NCBI GenBank assembly: GCA_017621195.1
Contig: JAGATO010000303.1
Span: 1 to 5,007 of the forward strand
Length of the DNA: 5,007 nucleotides
Direction: 5' to 3'
Origin: Bacillota bacterium
Lineage (GTDB): Bacteria > Bacillota > Clostridia > Peptostreptococcales > Anaerovoracaceae
Part shown: positions 1 through 5,007 of the stretch, piece after piece
Position numbering within the stretch: position 1 is the first letter of the stretch
How the letters are laid out: every line of letters starts with the position of its first letter
Translations under genes and position numbers: made by a program
Notes under the pieces: generated by a model
What the model was told of the DNA's origin: nothing
The model's input: only the letters and a program-made list of their open reading frames with translations
The model's database searches: none

Positions 1-1896
1 CTTCACCTGCATCCCCCGGAAGATGGCCTCGATCTCACCCTTGAGGGTGAAGAAGTCGGCGCCCGGACCGTAGACGCCCAGCATCAGGTGCTTGGGCTCC
101 TCCGGCAGAGCCTGGCCCTCCCGGGGCAGATAGACCTTGGCCAGCTCATAGAGCTTGACGCCGGCGTTGTGGCAGTTGTAGTTGCGGGACAGGATGGCCA
201 GCATGGAGGGCAGGGCCACGGTGCGCATGATGGAGGCGTCCTCGCCCAGGGGATTCTGGATGCGCAGGGTCTTGCGCAGGGGGGAATCCTGGGGCAGGCG
301 GATCATATCGAAAATGGTGGGGGAGACGAAGGAATAGGTGAGGATCTCGCTGAAGCCCAGGCTGCGGCACAGTGCGCCGGTTTTGTTCTCCAGCACCATG
401 GTGCCGGTGTAGCCGCCCTCGGCGGTCTCACTGCGGAAGGAGGTGGTGGGGATCTCGTTGTAGCCGTACAGGCGGCCCACTTCCTCCGCGATGTCCGCCG
501 TCTGCACCAGGTCAGGGCGCCAGGAGGGTACATGGATGGTGCGGCCCTCCACGGGGACCTCCAGGCGGCGCAGATAGTCCACCATGTCGGCCTCGGAGAT
601 GTTGGTGCCAAGCAGAGCGTTGATGCGCTCCGGTTCCAGCTCCAGATCTCTGGGCTCGGGGATATAGTTGAGGATATCGATCATGCCGTCCATGACCTCA
701 CCGGCCCCCAGGAGCTCTACCAGCTCGCAGGCCCGGTTCAGGGCGGGTACGGTGAGCATGGGATCGATGTTCTTCTCGAATTTGCCGGAGGACTCGGTGC
801 GCATACCCAGAGCCAGGGCGGTCTGGCGGATAGAGGTGCCGTTGAAGTTGGCGGATTCGAAGACCACGTCTACAGTGTCGGCCACGATCTCGCTGTTCTC
901 GCCGCCCATGACGCCGGCCAGACCGATGGGGCTCTTTACGTCGGCGATGACCAGGTCGTCTTCGCAGAGGGTCAGTTCCTTATCGTTCAACAACAGCAGC
1001 TTTTCGCCTTCGTGGGCGCGGCGGACGACGATGTGGTCCTCGATCACGTCAGAGTCGAAGGCGTGGGTGGGCTGCCCGGTTGCTAACATGACGTAGTTGG
1101 TGATGTCCACCAGGGCGTTGATGGGACGCAGGCCCACGCGCCACAGCATGGTCTGCATCTTGAAGGGAGCTTCCTTCACGTACAGGTTCTCCAGCTTCGT
1201 TCCCATGTATCTGGGGCACCGTTCCGTATCCATCACTTCGATAGGAAGAACGTCCAGCGTCTCGTCGGGGACGAAGGGATCGAACTTCTTCAGGGGCAGA
1301 TCGTACAGGGCGGCCAGTTCTCTGGCGATGCCGTAGTGGCCCCACAGGTCGGGACGGTTGGTCATGGACTTGTTGTCGATCTCCAGAATCATGTCGTTCA
1401 GGTCCAGAGCGTCGGCCAGGTTGGTACCGGCGGGAGCGTCGAAAGCGGACAGATCCACGATGGTAGCTTCTTCGGTGAAGGGGAACAGGTCGAACAGACC
1501 GATTTCCGAGGAGGCGCAGATCATGCCGTAGCTCTGAACGCCGCGCAGCTTGGTGATGCCGATCTTCACCGGTTCGCCTTCGCCGTGCCAGCGCACCATG
1601 GCGCCGGGGCGGGATACGGCAACCTTTTCGCCCACGTACAGGTTGGAACCGCCGCAGACGATCTGCTGCACTTCACCGTTGCCCAGATCCACCATGCAGA
1701 TCCGCAGCTTGTCGGCATTGGGATGGGGCAGGATTTCGTTGATGACGCCCACATCGATATTTTCAAACCGATCGGCTAAATTTTCCACACCTTCCACTTC
1801 CACGGTGGACATGGTCAGGTCATAGGCCAGACGGTTCAGATCCATGTCCTCCGGAAGAGGAACGTATTCTTTGATCCAGTTTAACGATAATTTCAT
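1..1896 (-). CDS. pheT: Phenylalanyl-tRNA synthetase beta subunit, 3' end cut off by the window edge
   Basis: Cytoplasmic beta subunit of the alpha2/beta2 class II synthetase that attaches phenylalanine to tRNA-Phe; in this family beta carries tRNA-binding and editing domains. An uninterrupted frame of 632 codons runs from the ATG at 1896 to the window edge; family members are about 800 residues, so about 170 C-terminal residues (end of the catalytic-like core and the FDX-ACB anticodon-binding domain) lie outside. The N-terminus MKLSLNWIKEYVPLPED is typical. Visible in order: an OB-fold tRNA-binding domain around 40-150 (HPNADKL at 58-64, IVCGGSN at 79-85, SYGMICASSEIGL from 122); NRPDLWGHYGIARE from 180; B3/B4 editing domain about 210-385 (RCPRYMG at 226, RPINALVDITNYVM from 257, GQPTHAFD at 274-281, GVMGGE at 328-333, FEKNIDP near 373); B5 domain about 413-480 (VPSWRPDL at 456, DIAEEVGRLYGYNE from 468); then the core (LGFSEILTYSF, NPLGEDASIMRT). 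The start is supported by a ribosome binding site 10 bases upstream. It lies 21 bases after pheS and is surely co-transcribed. No frameshift or missing editing motif was seen. Confidence 0.97.
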   Translation of the reverse strand, partial: MKLSLNWIKEYVPLPEDMDLNRLAYDLTMSTVEVEGVENLADRFENIDVGVINEILPHPNADKLRICMVDLGNGEVQQIVCGGSNLYVGEKVAVSRPGAMVRWHGEGEPVKIGITKLRGVQSYGMICASSEIGLFDLFPFTEEATIVDLSAFDAPAGTNLADALDLNDMILEIDNKSMTNRPDLWGHYGIARELAALYDLPLKKFDPFVPDETLDVLPIEVMDTERCPRYMGTKLENLYVKEAPFKMQTMLWRVGLRPINALVDITNYVMLATGQPTHAFDSDVIEDHIVVRRAHEGEKLLLLNDKELTLCEDDLVIADVKSPIGLAGVMGGENSEIVADTVDVVFESANFNGTSIRQTALALGMRTESSGKFEKNIDPMLTVPALNRACELVELLGAGEVMDGMIDILNYIPEPRDLELEPERINALLGTNISEADMVDYLRRLEVPVEGRTIHVPSWRPDLVQTADIAEEVGRLYGYNEIPTTSFRSETAEGGYTGTMVLENKTGALCRSLGFSEILTYSFVSPTIFDMIRLPQDSPLRKTLRIQNPLGEDASIMRTVALPSMLAILSRNYNCHNAGVKLYELAKVYLPREGQALPEEPKHLMLGVYGPGADFFTLKGEIEAIFRGMQVK

Positions 1897-1906
1897 ATTA
1901 TATATT

Positions 1907-1913
1907 CTCCCTT
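1907..1913 (-). promoter_or_regulatory. Ribosome binding site of pheT
   Basis: AAGGGAG on the minus strand, 10 bases before the ATG at 1896 and inside the short pheS-pheT gap. It fixes the pheT start and shows that the beta subunit has its own initiation site rather than being translated by stop-start overlap. Confidence 0.8.
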
Positions 1914-1917
1914 CTGC

Positions 1918-2955
1918 TTAGCGGAACTGCGATAAGAATCTCAGGTCGGTGCTGTGGAACAGGCGGACGTCGTCCACGCCGTAGCGCATCATGACCAGTC
2001 GGTCCAGACCGATGTTGACGTAGAAGCCGGTGTACTCATCGGGGTCCAGGCCTGCTGCACGCAGTACGTTGGGATGGGGAGTGCCGCCGGGCATGATTTC
2101 GATCCAGCCCACGTGCTTGCAAACGCTGCAGCCCTTGCCGCCGCAGACCAGACAGCCCATGTCGATTTCGAAGCCGGGTTCCACGAAGGGGAAGAAGCCG
2201 GCCCGCATTCTCACGGGAACATCGCGACCGAAGACCTTGGACAGGATGCTCTTGATCATGACCTTACCGGCGGTGAAGGGCAGGTTCTTGTCCACGATCA
2301 GCGCTTCGTACTGGAAGAACGCGCGCTCGTGGCGGGCGTCGGTGGTCTCGTTTCTGTAGACGCGGCCGGGATAGACGAAGCGGTAGGGGGGCTTGTGGGT
2401 CTGCATGTAGCGGACGCTTTCGCCGGTCAGATGGGGACGCAGACACAGCTTTTCGTTGGCTTCGCCCTGGTCGTGACCTGCCAGCCAGTAGGTGTCCATG
2501 CTCTCGCGGGCGGGATGGGCCGGCGGGAAGTTCAGCGTATCGAACGCGGACAGCTCGCTGGTGATGTCGCTGCCCTGGAAGATCTCGAAGCCCATGGAGC
2601 GGAAGGCGTCGTTCAGGTCGTAGCACATCTGGGTGATGGGGTGCAACGCGCCTCCGGGCGGCAGGATTCCGGGCACAGTGCAGTCGAAATCGGCGGGAAT
2701 TTCAGCGCTCTTCAGCTGGATCGCTTCTCTGTGAGCTTCCACCAGAGCGGTCAGCTCGTTCTTCGCCTTGTTGACGGCCTGTCCCATTTCGCGGCGGCTT
2801 TCGGCAGCCAGCTTGGGCAGCTCCTTCATCAGTTCCGTCACGGAACCTTTTTTACCGAGAAGGGACGCCTTGATTTCCTGCAGCTCTGCTTCGGTTTTCG
2901 CTGCTAAAATCTTTGCCTTTCCTTCTTGAAGCAGAATATCTAACTTTTCCTTCAT
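1918..2955 (-). CDS. pheS: Phenylalanyl-tRNA synthetase alpha subunit, with unusual active-site residues
   Basis: Catalytic alpha subunit: activates phenylalanine with ATP and transfers it to tRNA-Phe in complex with PheT. The length of 345 residues is normal. Residues 1-85 form the charged helical N-terminal arm (coiled coil in known structures). The class II catalytic domain follows: ALHPITQM at 103-110, FDTLNFPPAHPARE at 138-151, LRPHLTGESVRYM at 172-184, motif 2 PGRVYRNETTDARHER at 196-211, FFQYEALIVDKN at 213-224, the phenylalanine clamp FFPFVEPG at 254-261, a four-cysteine CxxC-x4-CxxC cluster (C268, C271, C276, C279) as in many Bacillota PheS, GWIEIMPGG from 283, HPNVL at 294-298, motif 3 region NIGLDRL at 314-320, and the usual ending DLRFLSQF. 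Oddities: the common THTS/PVQ segment reads PHLTGES, FHQxEG reads FFQYEA, and GFAFGxG reads GFYVNIG (Tyr312, Asn314). Despite this, His175, Gln215, Glu217, the FPF clamp and Arg319 are kept, so it is probably an active enzyme of a divergent PheS clade. First gene of pheS-pheT. Confidence 0.96.
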   Translation of the reverse strand: MKEKLDILLQEGKAKILAAKTEAELQEIKASLLGKKGSVTELMKELPKLAAESRREMGQAVNKAKNELTALVEAHREAIQLKSAEIPADFDCTVPGILPPGGALHPITQMCYDLNDAFRSMGFEIFQGSDITSELSAFDTLNFPPAHPARESMDTYWLAGHDQGEANEKLCLRPHLTGESVRYMQTHKPPYRFVYPGRVYRNETTDARHERAFFQYEALIVDKNLPFTAGKVMIKSILSKVFGRDVPVRMRAGFFPFVEPGFEIDMGCLVCGGKGCSVCKHVGWIEIMPGGTPHPNVLRAAGLDPDEYTGFYVNIGLDRLVMMRYGVDDVRLFHSTDLRFLSQFR

Positions 2956-2963
2956 GAATTGTT

Positions 2964-2968
2964 CCTCC
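2964..2968 (-). promoter_or_regulatory. Ribosome binding site of pheS
   Basis: GGAGG (within ACGGAGGAAC) on the minus strand with 8 bases to the ATG at 2955. A strong, near-ideal Shine-Dalgarno sequence that decides the pheS start. Confidence 0.85.
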
Positions 2969-2975
2969 GTTCAGG

Positions 2976-3077
2976 TTAGTCACAAATGATGTACATTTTT
3001 GGTCGATCGGGCCGATTCTCTGTCCCGCAAATGTGGTAAAACCGCCGAATTTCAAGGGAAAACCCAATCGTTCTCAT
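2976..3077 (-). CDS. Possible 33-codon leader ORF ahead of pheS, unproven
   Basis: ATG at 3077 opens a frame of 33 codons ending in TAA at 2976, leaving 20 bases (holding the pheS ribosome binding site) before pheS. The predicted peptide starts MRTIGFSLEIRRFYHICG and has Phe at codons 6 and 13 and Tyr at 14 and 29. The ATG sits 7 bases after the -10 hexamer, so transcription would begin at or within a base or two of it: translation could only be leaderless, as no ribosome binding site fits in front. Two Phe codons in 33 is far poorer than a classical Phe attenuation peptide, and no terminator/antiterminator pair was seen. The frame may be chance; no homologue is recognised. Confidence 0.15.
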   Translation of the reverse strand: MRTIGFSLEIRRFYHICGTENRPDRPKMYIICD

Positions 3078-3084
3078 TCAATAA

Positions 3085-3113
3085 ATTATATTACGCAATA
3101 CATAAAATGTCAA
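3085..3113 (-). promoter_or_regulatory. Consensus SigA-type promoter of pheST
   Basis: On the minus strand TTGACA (3113-3108), a 17-base spacer (3107-3091) and TATAAT (3090-3085). Both hexamers are perfect and the spacing is optimal. Transcription should start near 3078-3079. The surrounding DNA is AT-rich. Such a full-consensus promoter suggests strong housekeeping expression. Confidence 0.9.
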
Positions 3114-3140
3114 ACGGAATCGGGTGGAAGATGCGTCGGC

Positions 3141-3168
3141 GGGAGAAAAATGATGGGAGAACGAAAAT
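3141..3168. repeat. Degenerate 14-base tandem repeat between the divergent promoters
   Basis: Two adjacent 14-base units, GGGAGAAAAATGAT (3141-3154) and GGGAGAACGAAAAT (3155-3168), share GGGAGAA exactly and match at 10 of 14 positions. They lie about 28 bases upstream of the pheST -35 and about 38 bases upstream of the flippase -10, a place where a regulator could act on either promoter. No known operator is recognised, and a match this short may be chance. Confidence 0.3.
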
Positions 3169-3202
3169 AATTGCAAAATCTACACCAACGTCCCATAAAA
3201 TT

Positions 3203-3211
3203 TGATATACT
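3203..3211 (+). promoter_or_regulatory. Extended -10 promoter element of the flippase gene
   Basis: TGATATACT: a TGn extension followed by TATACT (3206-3211, five of six to consensus). No good -35 lies 17 bases upstream (CACCAA at 3183-3188), which is common for extended -10 promoters. Transcription would start near 3218, giving a short leader of about 25 bases with the ribosome binding site. A weaker alternative is TTGCAA (3171-3176), 17 bases, CATAAA (3194-3199). TATACTAT at 3206-3213 also matches six of eight bases of the SigE -10 consensus CATACAAT, but no SigE-like -35 was found. Confidence 0.55.
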
Positions 3212-3226
3212 ATAAGAATTGAAACG

Positions 3227-3232
3227 AAGGAG
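3227..3232 (+). promoter_or_regulatory. Ribosome binding site that sets the flippase start
   Basis: AAGGAG with 10 bases to the ATG at 3243. An in-frame TTG at 3219 would lengthen the protein by eight residues, but it lies upstream of this site, has no ribosome binding site of its own, and almost coincides with the predicted transcription start. The ATG at 3243 is therefore preferred. Confidence 0.8.
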
Positions 3233-3242
3233 AAGAGATTAC

Positions 3243-4850
3243 ATGACAAAGAAAAAATCGTTTTTAGGGGGAGCGGCAATCATGGCCGGCGCAGCCATCG
3301 TCATCAAGCTGATGGGCGCATTCTTCCGCATCCCTCTATCCAACATCATCGGTTCTCTGGGAATGAGCTACTATCAGACAGGGTATCCGTTGTACAACCT
3401 GTTTCTGACCATATCCACGGCGGGAATTCCCGTTGCCATCTCCCGCATGGTGGCCGAGCGTCAGGCCGTGGGAAACCACTACGAAGCCCATCGGGTCTTC
3501 CGGACAGCTCTGGGGTTACTGCTGGTCATCGGTGCGGTTTCCGCGTCGCTGCTGTTCTTCGGCGCAGGGGCTTACGCCTCGTCGGCGGGAATACCCGAGG
3601 CAACTCTGGCAACCCGGGCCTTGGCTCCGGCGCTGTTCTTCGTGTCGGTGATGGCCGCCTTCCGCGGATACTTCCAGGGAAACCAGAACATGAAGCCCAC
3701 AGCGCTGTCTCAGATCTTCGAGCAGCTGTTCCGGGTGGGCTTAGGTCTGACCCTGGCCGTGGTTCTGACGAAAAAGGGACTGGAATACGCCGCTGCCGGC
3801 GCCTCCTTCGGAGCCGCTGCCGGAGGCTTTGCCGGTCTGGTGACCATGATCCTGATCTATATGGCGAGCCGCAGGGCCATCGAGGCTAAAATCCGCAGAG
3901 GAAACCGTGAGCCGGGCGAATCCACCGGCAGGATTCTGGTGCGGATCGTCGCTATCGCACTGCCCATCACCATCGGCTCGTCCATCATGCCGCTGCTGAA
4001 CATGATCGACGTGCAGATCGTGGTCAATCGCCTGGTCAGCATCGGCTACTCGGCCGGTGCCGCCAAGGAACTGTTCGGCGAGCTGACCGGCTTTGCCCAG
4101 CCGCTGATCAACCTGCCCCAGGTATTGATTCAGGCCATCGCCGTCAGTCTGGTTCCCACCATCGCGGCGGCCTATAAGCAGAAGGATCGGGAAAACCTGA
4201 CCTTCAACATCCAGACGGGAATGCGGACGGCCATGATCATCGCCATGCCCTGTGCCTTCGGCATGATGAGCCTGTCGGAACCGATCATGCTGTTTTTGTA
4301 TCCCAGAGAACAGGCCAGCGCCGTCAGCGCTGCTCCGCTGCTGTTCATCCTGGCCTTCGGCATCATCTTCCTGTCGGGAATTCAGACGCTGACCGCCATC
4401 CTGCAGGGCATCGGAAAACAGAACATCCCCATGATCAACTTGATGATCGGCGCTGTGGTGAAGGTGTTCTGTACCATGACGCTGACCGGAATTCCCTCCA
4501 TCAACGTGAAGGGGGCGGCCATCGGCACCGTTGCCACCTACTTCGTCACCTTCGTTCTGAATCTGTTTGCCGTCTACCGCTACACGGGAACGAAGTTCCC
4601 GCTGGTGCAGATCTTCGTCCGTCCGCTGATCTCCGTGGCGTTCATGAGCGTGGGAGCCACCGCCGGCCACCGGGTCATCATGGCGGTATTGGGTTCCAAC
4701 TCCCTGGCGACCTTAGGAGGTGTTGCCGTGGGTGGAGCCATCTACGTGGTGATGATCTTCGTGACAAGGACCATTACGCCGGAAGAACTGTCGCTGCTGC
4801 CCAAGGGCGACAAGCTGGCGAAGCTGTTCTATAAGGTTAAGAGAAAGTAA
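3243..4850 (+). CDS. Polysaccharide/lipid flippase of the SpoVB/YabM (MurJ-like, MOP superfamily) family
   Basis: Integral membrane protein of 535 residues, normal for the family, which moves lipid-linked cell-wall or polysaccharide precursors across the cytoplasmic membrane (MurJ, YtgP) or is needed for spore cortex (SpoVB). The hydrophobic pattern allows about 14 membrane segments, roughly at 11-30, 43-66, 87-110, 124-145, 160-176, 184-208, 230-250, 282-306, 327-351, 364-383, 396-416, 425-447, 457-480 and 488-509. Family signatures: FFRIPLSNIIGSLGMSYYQ from 27, STAGIPVAISRMVAE at 58-72, AFRGYFQGNQNMKPTALSQ at 139-157, QVLIQAIAVSLVPTIAAAY from 293, ILQGIGKQNIPMIN at 386-399. Basic loops such as 209-222 and the Lys/Arg tail (KVKRK) fit the positive-inside rule. 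No cleavable signal peptide is expected. mazG follows after 47 bases, as yabN (a MazG-domain gene) follows yabM in Bacillus subtilis, so a yabM-type assignment is favoured; the exact substrate cannot be told from sequence. It is transcribed divergently from pheST. Confidence 0.93.
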   Translation: MTKKKSFLGGAAIMAGAAIVIKLMGAFFRIPLSNIIGSLGMSYYQTGYPLYNLFLTISTAGIPVAISRMVAERQAVGNHYEAHRVFRTALGLLLVIGAVSASLLFFGAGAYASSAGIPEATLATRALAPALFFVSVMAAFRGYFQGNQNMKPTALSQIFEQLFRVGLGLTLAVVLTKKGLEYAAAGASFGAAAGGFAGLVTMILIYMASRRAIEAKIRRGNREPGESTGRILVRIVAIALPITIGSSIMPLLNMIDVQIVVNRLVSIGYSAGAAKELFGELTGFAQPLINLPQVLIQAIAVSLVPTIAAAYKQKDRENLTFNIQTGMRTAMIIAMPCAFGMMSLSEPIMLFLYPREQASAVSAAPLLFILAFGIIFLSGIQTLTAILQGIGKQNIPMINLMIGAVVKVFCTMTLTGIPSINVKGAAIGTVATYFVTFVLNLFAVYRYTGTKFPLVQIFVRPLISVAFMSVGATAGHRVIMAVLGSNSLATLGGVAVGGAIYVVMIFVTRTITPEELSLLPKGDKLAKLFYKVKRK

Positions 4851-4857
4851 AACAGGT

Positions 4858-4873
4858 GCGGCGCCGGAGCCGC
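4858..4873. repeat. Small GC-rich inverted repeat between flippase and mazG genes
   Basis: GCGGC (4858-4862), six-base loop, GCCGC (4869-4873): a five-base-pair stem just after the flippase stop codon. No T-run follows on either strand, so it does not look like an intrinsic terminator. It could stabilise the upstream message end or partly separate expression of the two genes; it may also be incidental. Confidence 0.35.
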
Positions 4874-4885
4874 CATAAGAAAAGT

Positions 4886-4890
4886 GAGGA
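4886..4890 (+). promoter_or_regulatory. Ribosome binding site of mazG
   Basis: GAGGA (in GTGAGGAAA) with 7 bases to the ATG at 4898. It supports the mazG start; no separate promoter was seen in the 47-base gap. Confidence 0.7.
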
Positions 4891-4897
4891 AACGAGT

Positions 4898-5007
4898 ATG
4901 TATGAGACACTGTACAAAAGAGGAGAGACCACCGCGGCGGCTGCGGAACGGCTGGAAGAGCTGATCCGGGTGCTGCGCAGCGAACAGGGCTGCCCCTGGG
5001 ATCGGGA
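4898..5007 (+). CDS. mazG: MazG nucleoside triphosphate pyrophosphohydrolase, N-terminal part only
   Basis: Only 36 codons are inside the window. The protein starts MYETLYKRGETTAAA, then a helix AERLEELIRVLRSEQ (residues 16-30) running into GCPWDR (31-36). The L-x-x-L-R-x-x-x-G-CPWD-x-E pattern is the hallmark start of the MazG fold, whose members hydrolyse NTPs or dNTPs to monophosphates and pyrophosphate and so clean or tune nucleotide pools; the metal-binding ExxE acidic residues lie beyond the edge. The tetrapyrrole-methylase domain fused in front of MazG in Bacillus YabN is absent here, since CPWD already appears at residue 32. It probably shares a transcript with the flippase gene. The identification rests on a short stretch but the motif and the neighbourhood agree. 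Confidence 0.85.
   Translation, partial: MYETLYKRGETTAAAAERLEELIRVLRSEQGCPWDR

Larger units (their letters stand above)
2956..3078 (-). promoter_or_regulatory. 5' leader of the pheST transcript, about 120 bases, no T-box recognised
   Basis: Distance from the predicted transcription start (about 3078) to the pheS ATG. In many Bacillota pheST is controlled by a T-box riboswitch, which needs roughly 200 or more bases and a conserved TGGNACCGCG-like antiterminator element. Neither the length nor the motif is present, and there is no GC-rich hairpin followed by a T-run. What can be seen is a short GGG/CCC mini-hairpin near 3061, an 11-base perfect palindrome ATCGGGCCGAT at 3006-3016, the 8-base palindrome ATGTACAT at 2989-2996, and a 33-codon open frame (separate entry). 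Confidence 0.6.

Noticed and set aside
88..1086. Plus-strand open frame of 332 codons
   Set aside because: It is the exact antisense, in codon register, of pheT. Its translation is rich in Gly, Ala, Gln and His with no family resemblance, as expected from the mirror of GC-biased codons.
1954..2907. Plus-strand open frame of 317 codons
   Set aside because: Codon-register antisense of pheS, low-complexity composition, no ribosome binding site at its start. pheS on the other strand is unmistakable.
2852..3067. Minus-strand frame of 71 codons overlapping the pheS start
   Set aside because: It overlaps the pheS N-terminus in another frame, has no ribosome binding site, and its product resembles nothing known.
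2999..3205. Plus-strand frame of 68 codons in the intergenic region
   Set aside because: It runs antisense through the pheST leader and promoter and ends at the flippase promoter; composition is that of AT-rich noncoding DNA and no ribosome binding site was seen.
3219..3242. TTG start adding eight residues (MKRRRRDY) to the flippase
   Set aside because: The ribosome binding site AAGGAG lies inside this stretch and is spaced for the ATG at 3243; the Arg run is just the translated ribosome binding site.
3741..4670. Minus-strand open frame of 309 codons
   Set aside because: Antisense of the flippase gene; the product would be full of His, Gln, Asp and Gly with no recognisable domain. Frames like this follow from strong third-position GC bias.
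4858..4884. Intrinsic terminator between flippase and mazG genes
   Set aside because: The stem is only five base pairs and neither strand has the T-run needed after it.

Overview
The window looks like a chromosomal core region of a low-copy-feature, moderately GC-rich member of the Bacillota, most likely a gut-type Clostridia (Oscillospiraceae-like). This is inferred from strong AGGAGG-type ribosome binding sites, consensus SigA-type promoter hexamers, and a SpoVB/YabM-type flippase followed directly by mazG, an order known from spore-forming Bacillota. Coding DNA is clearly GC-rich while the one real intergenic region is AT-rich. No mobile element, CRISPR array, tRNA or rRNA was seen.

Left part, minus strand (1-2955): the phenylalanyl-tRNA synthetase operon pheS-pheT, with 21 bases between the genes. 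pheS is complete (345 residues). pheT begins at 1896 and runs off the left edge after 632 codons, so its last roughly 170 residues, including the anticodon-binding end, are not visible. The two subunits form the alpha2/beta2 enzyme that charges tRNA-Phe. PheT carries its usual tRNA-binding, editing (B3/B4) and B5 motifs. PheS is recognisable throughout but departs from the common bacterial sequence at several active-site positions, notably a Tyr where the phenylalanine-pocket Ala normally sits. This is the most interesting observation in the window.

Middle (2956-3242): a divergent intergenic region. Facing left is a perfect TTGACA-N17-TATAAT promoter for pheST with a leader of about 120 bases. 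The leader shows no T-box and no intrinsic terminator, but holds a 33-codon open frame whose ATG lies at the predicted transcription start. Facing right is an extended -10 (TGATATACT) and a good ribosome binding site for the flippase gene. A degenerate 14-base tandem repeat lies between the two promoters.

Right part, plus strand (3243-5007): a 535-residue multi-spanning lipid/polysaccharide flippase of the SpoVB/YabM/MurJ superfamily, then 47 bases, then the first 36 codons of mazG (nucleoside triphosphate pyrophosphohydrolase). The pair is probably co-transcribed. The window thus joins a translation operon to the start of a cell-envelope/sporulation-type cluster, back to back. I found no evidence for an entirely new system.
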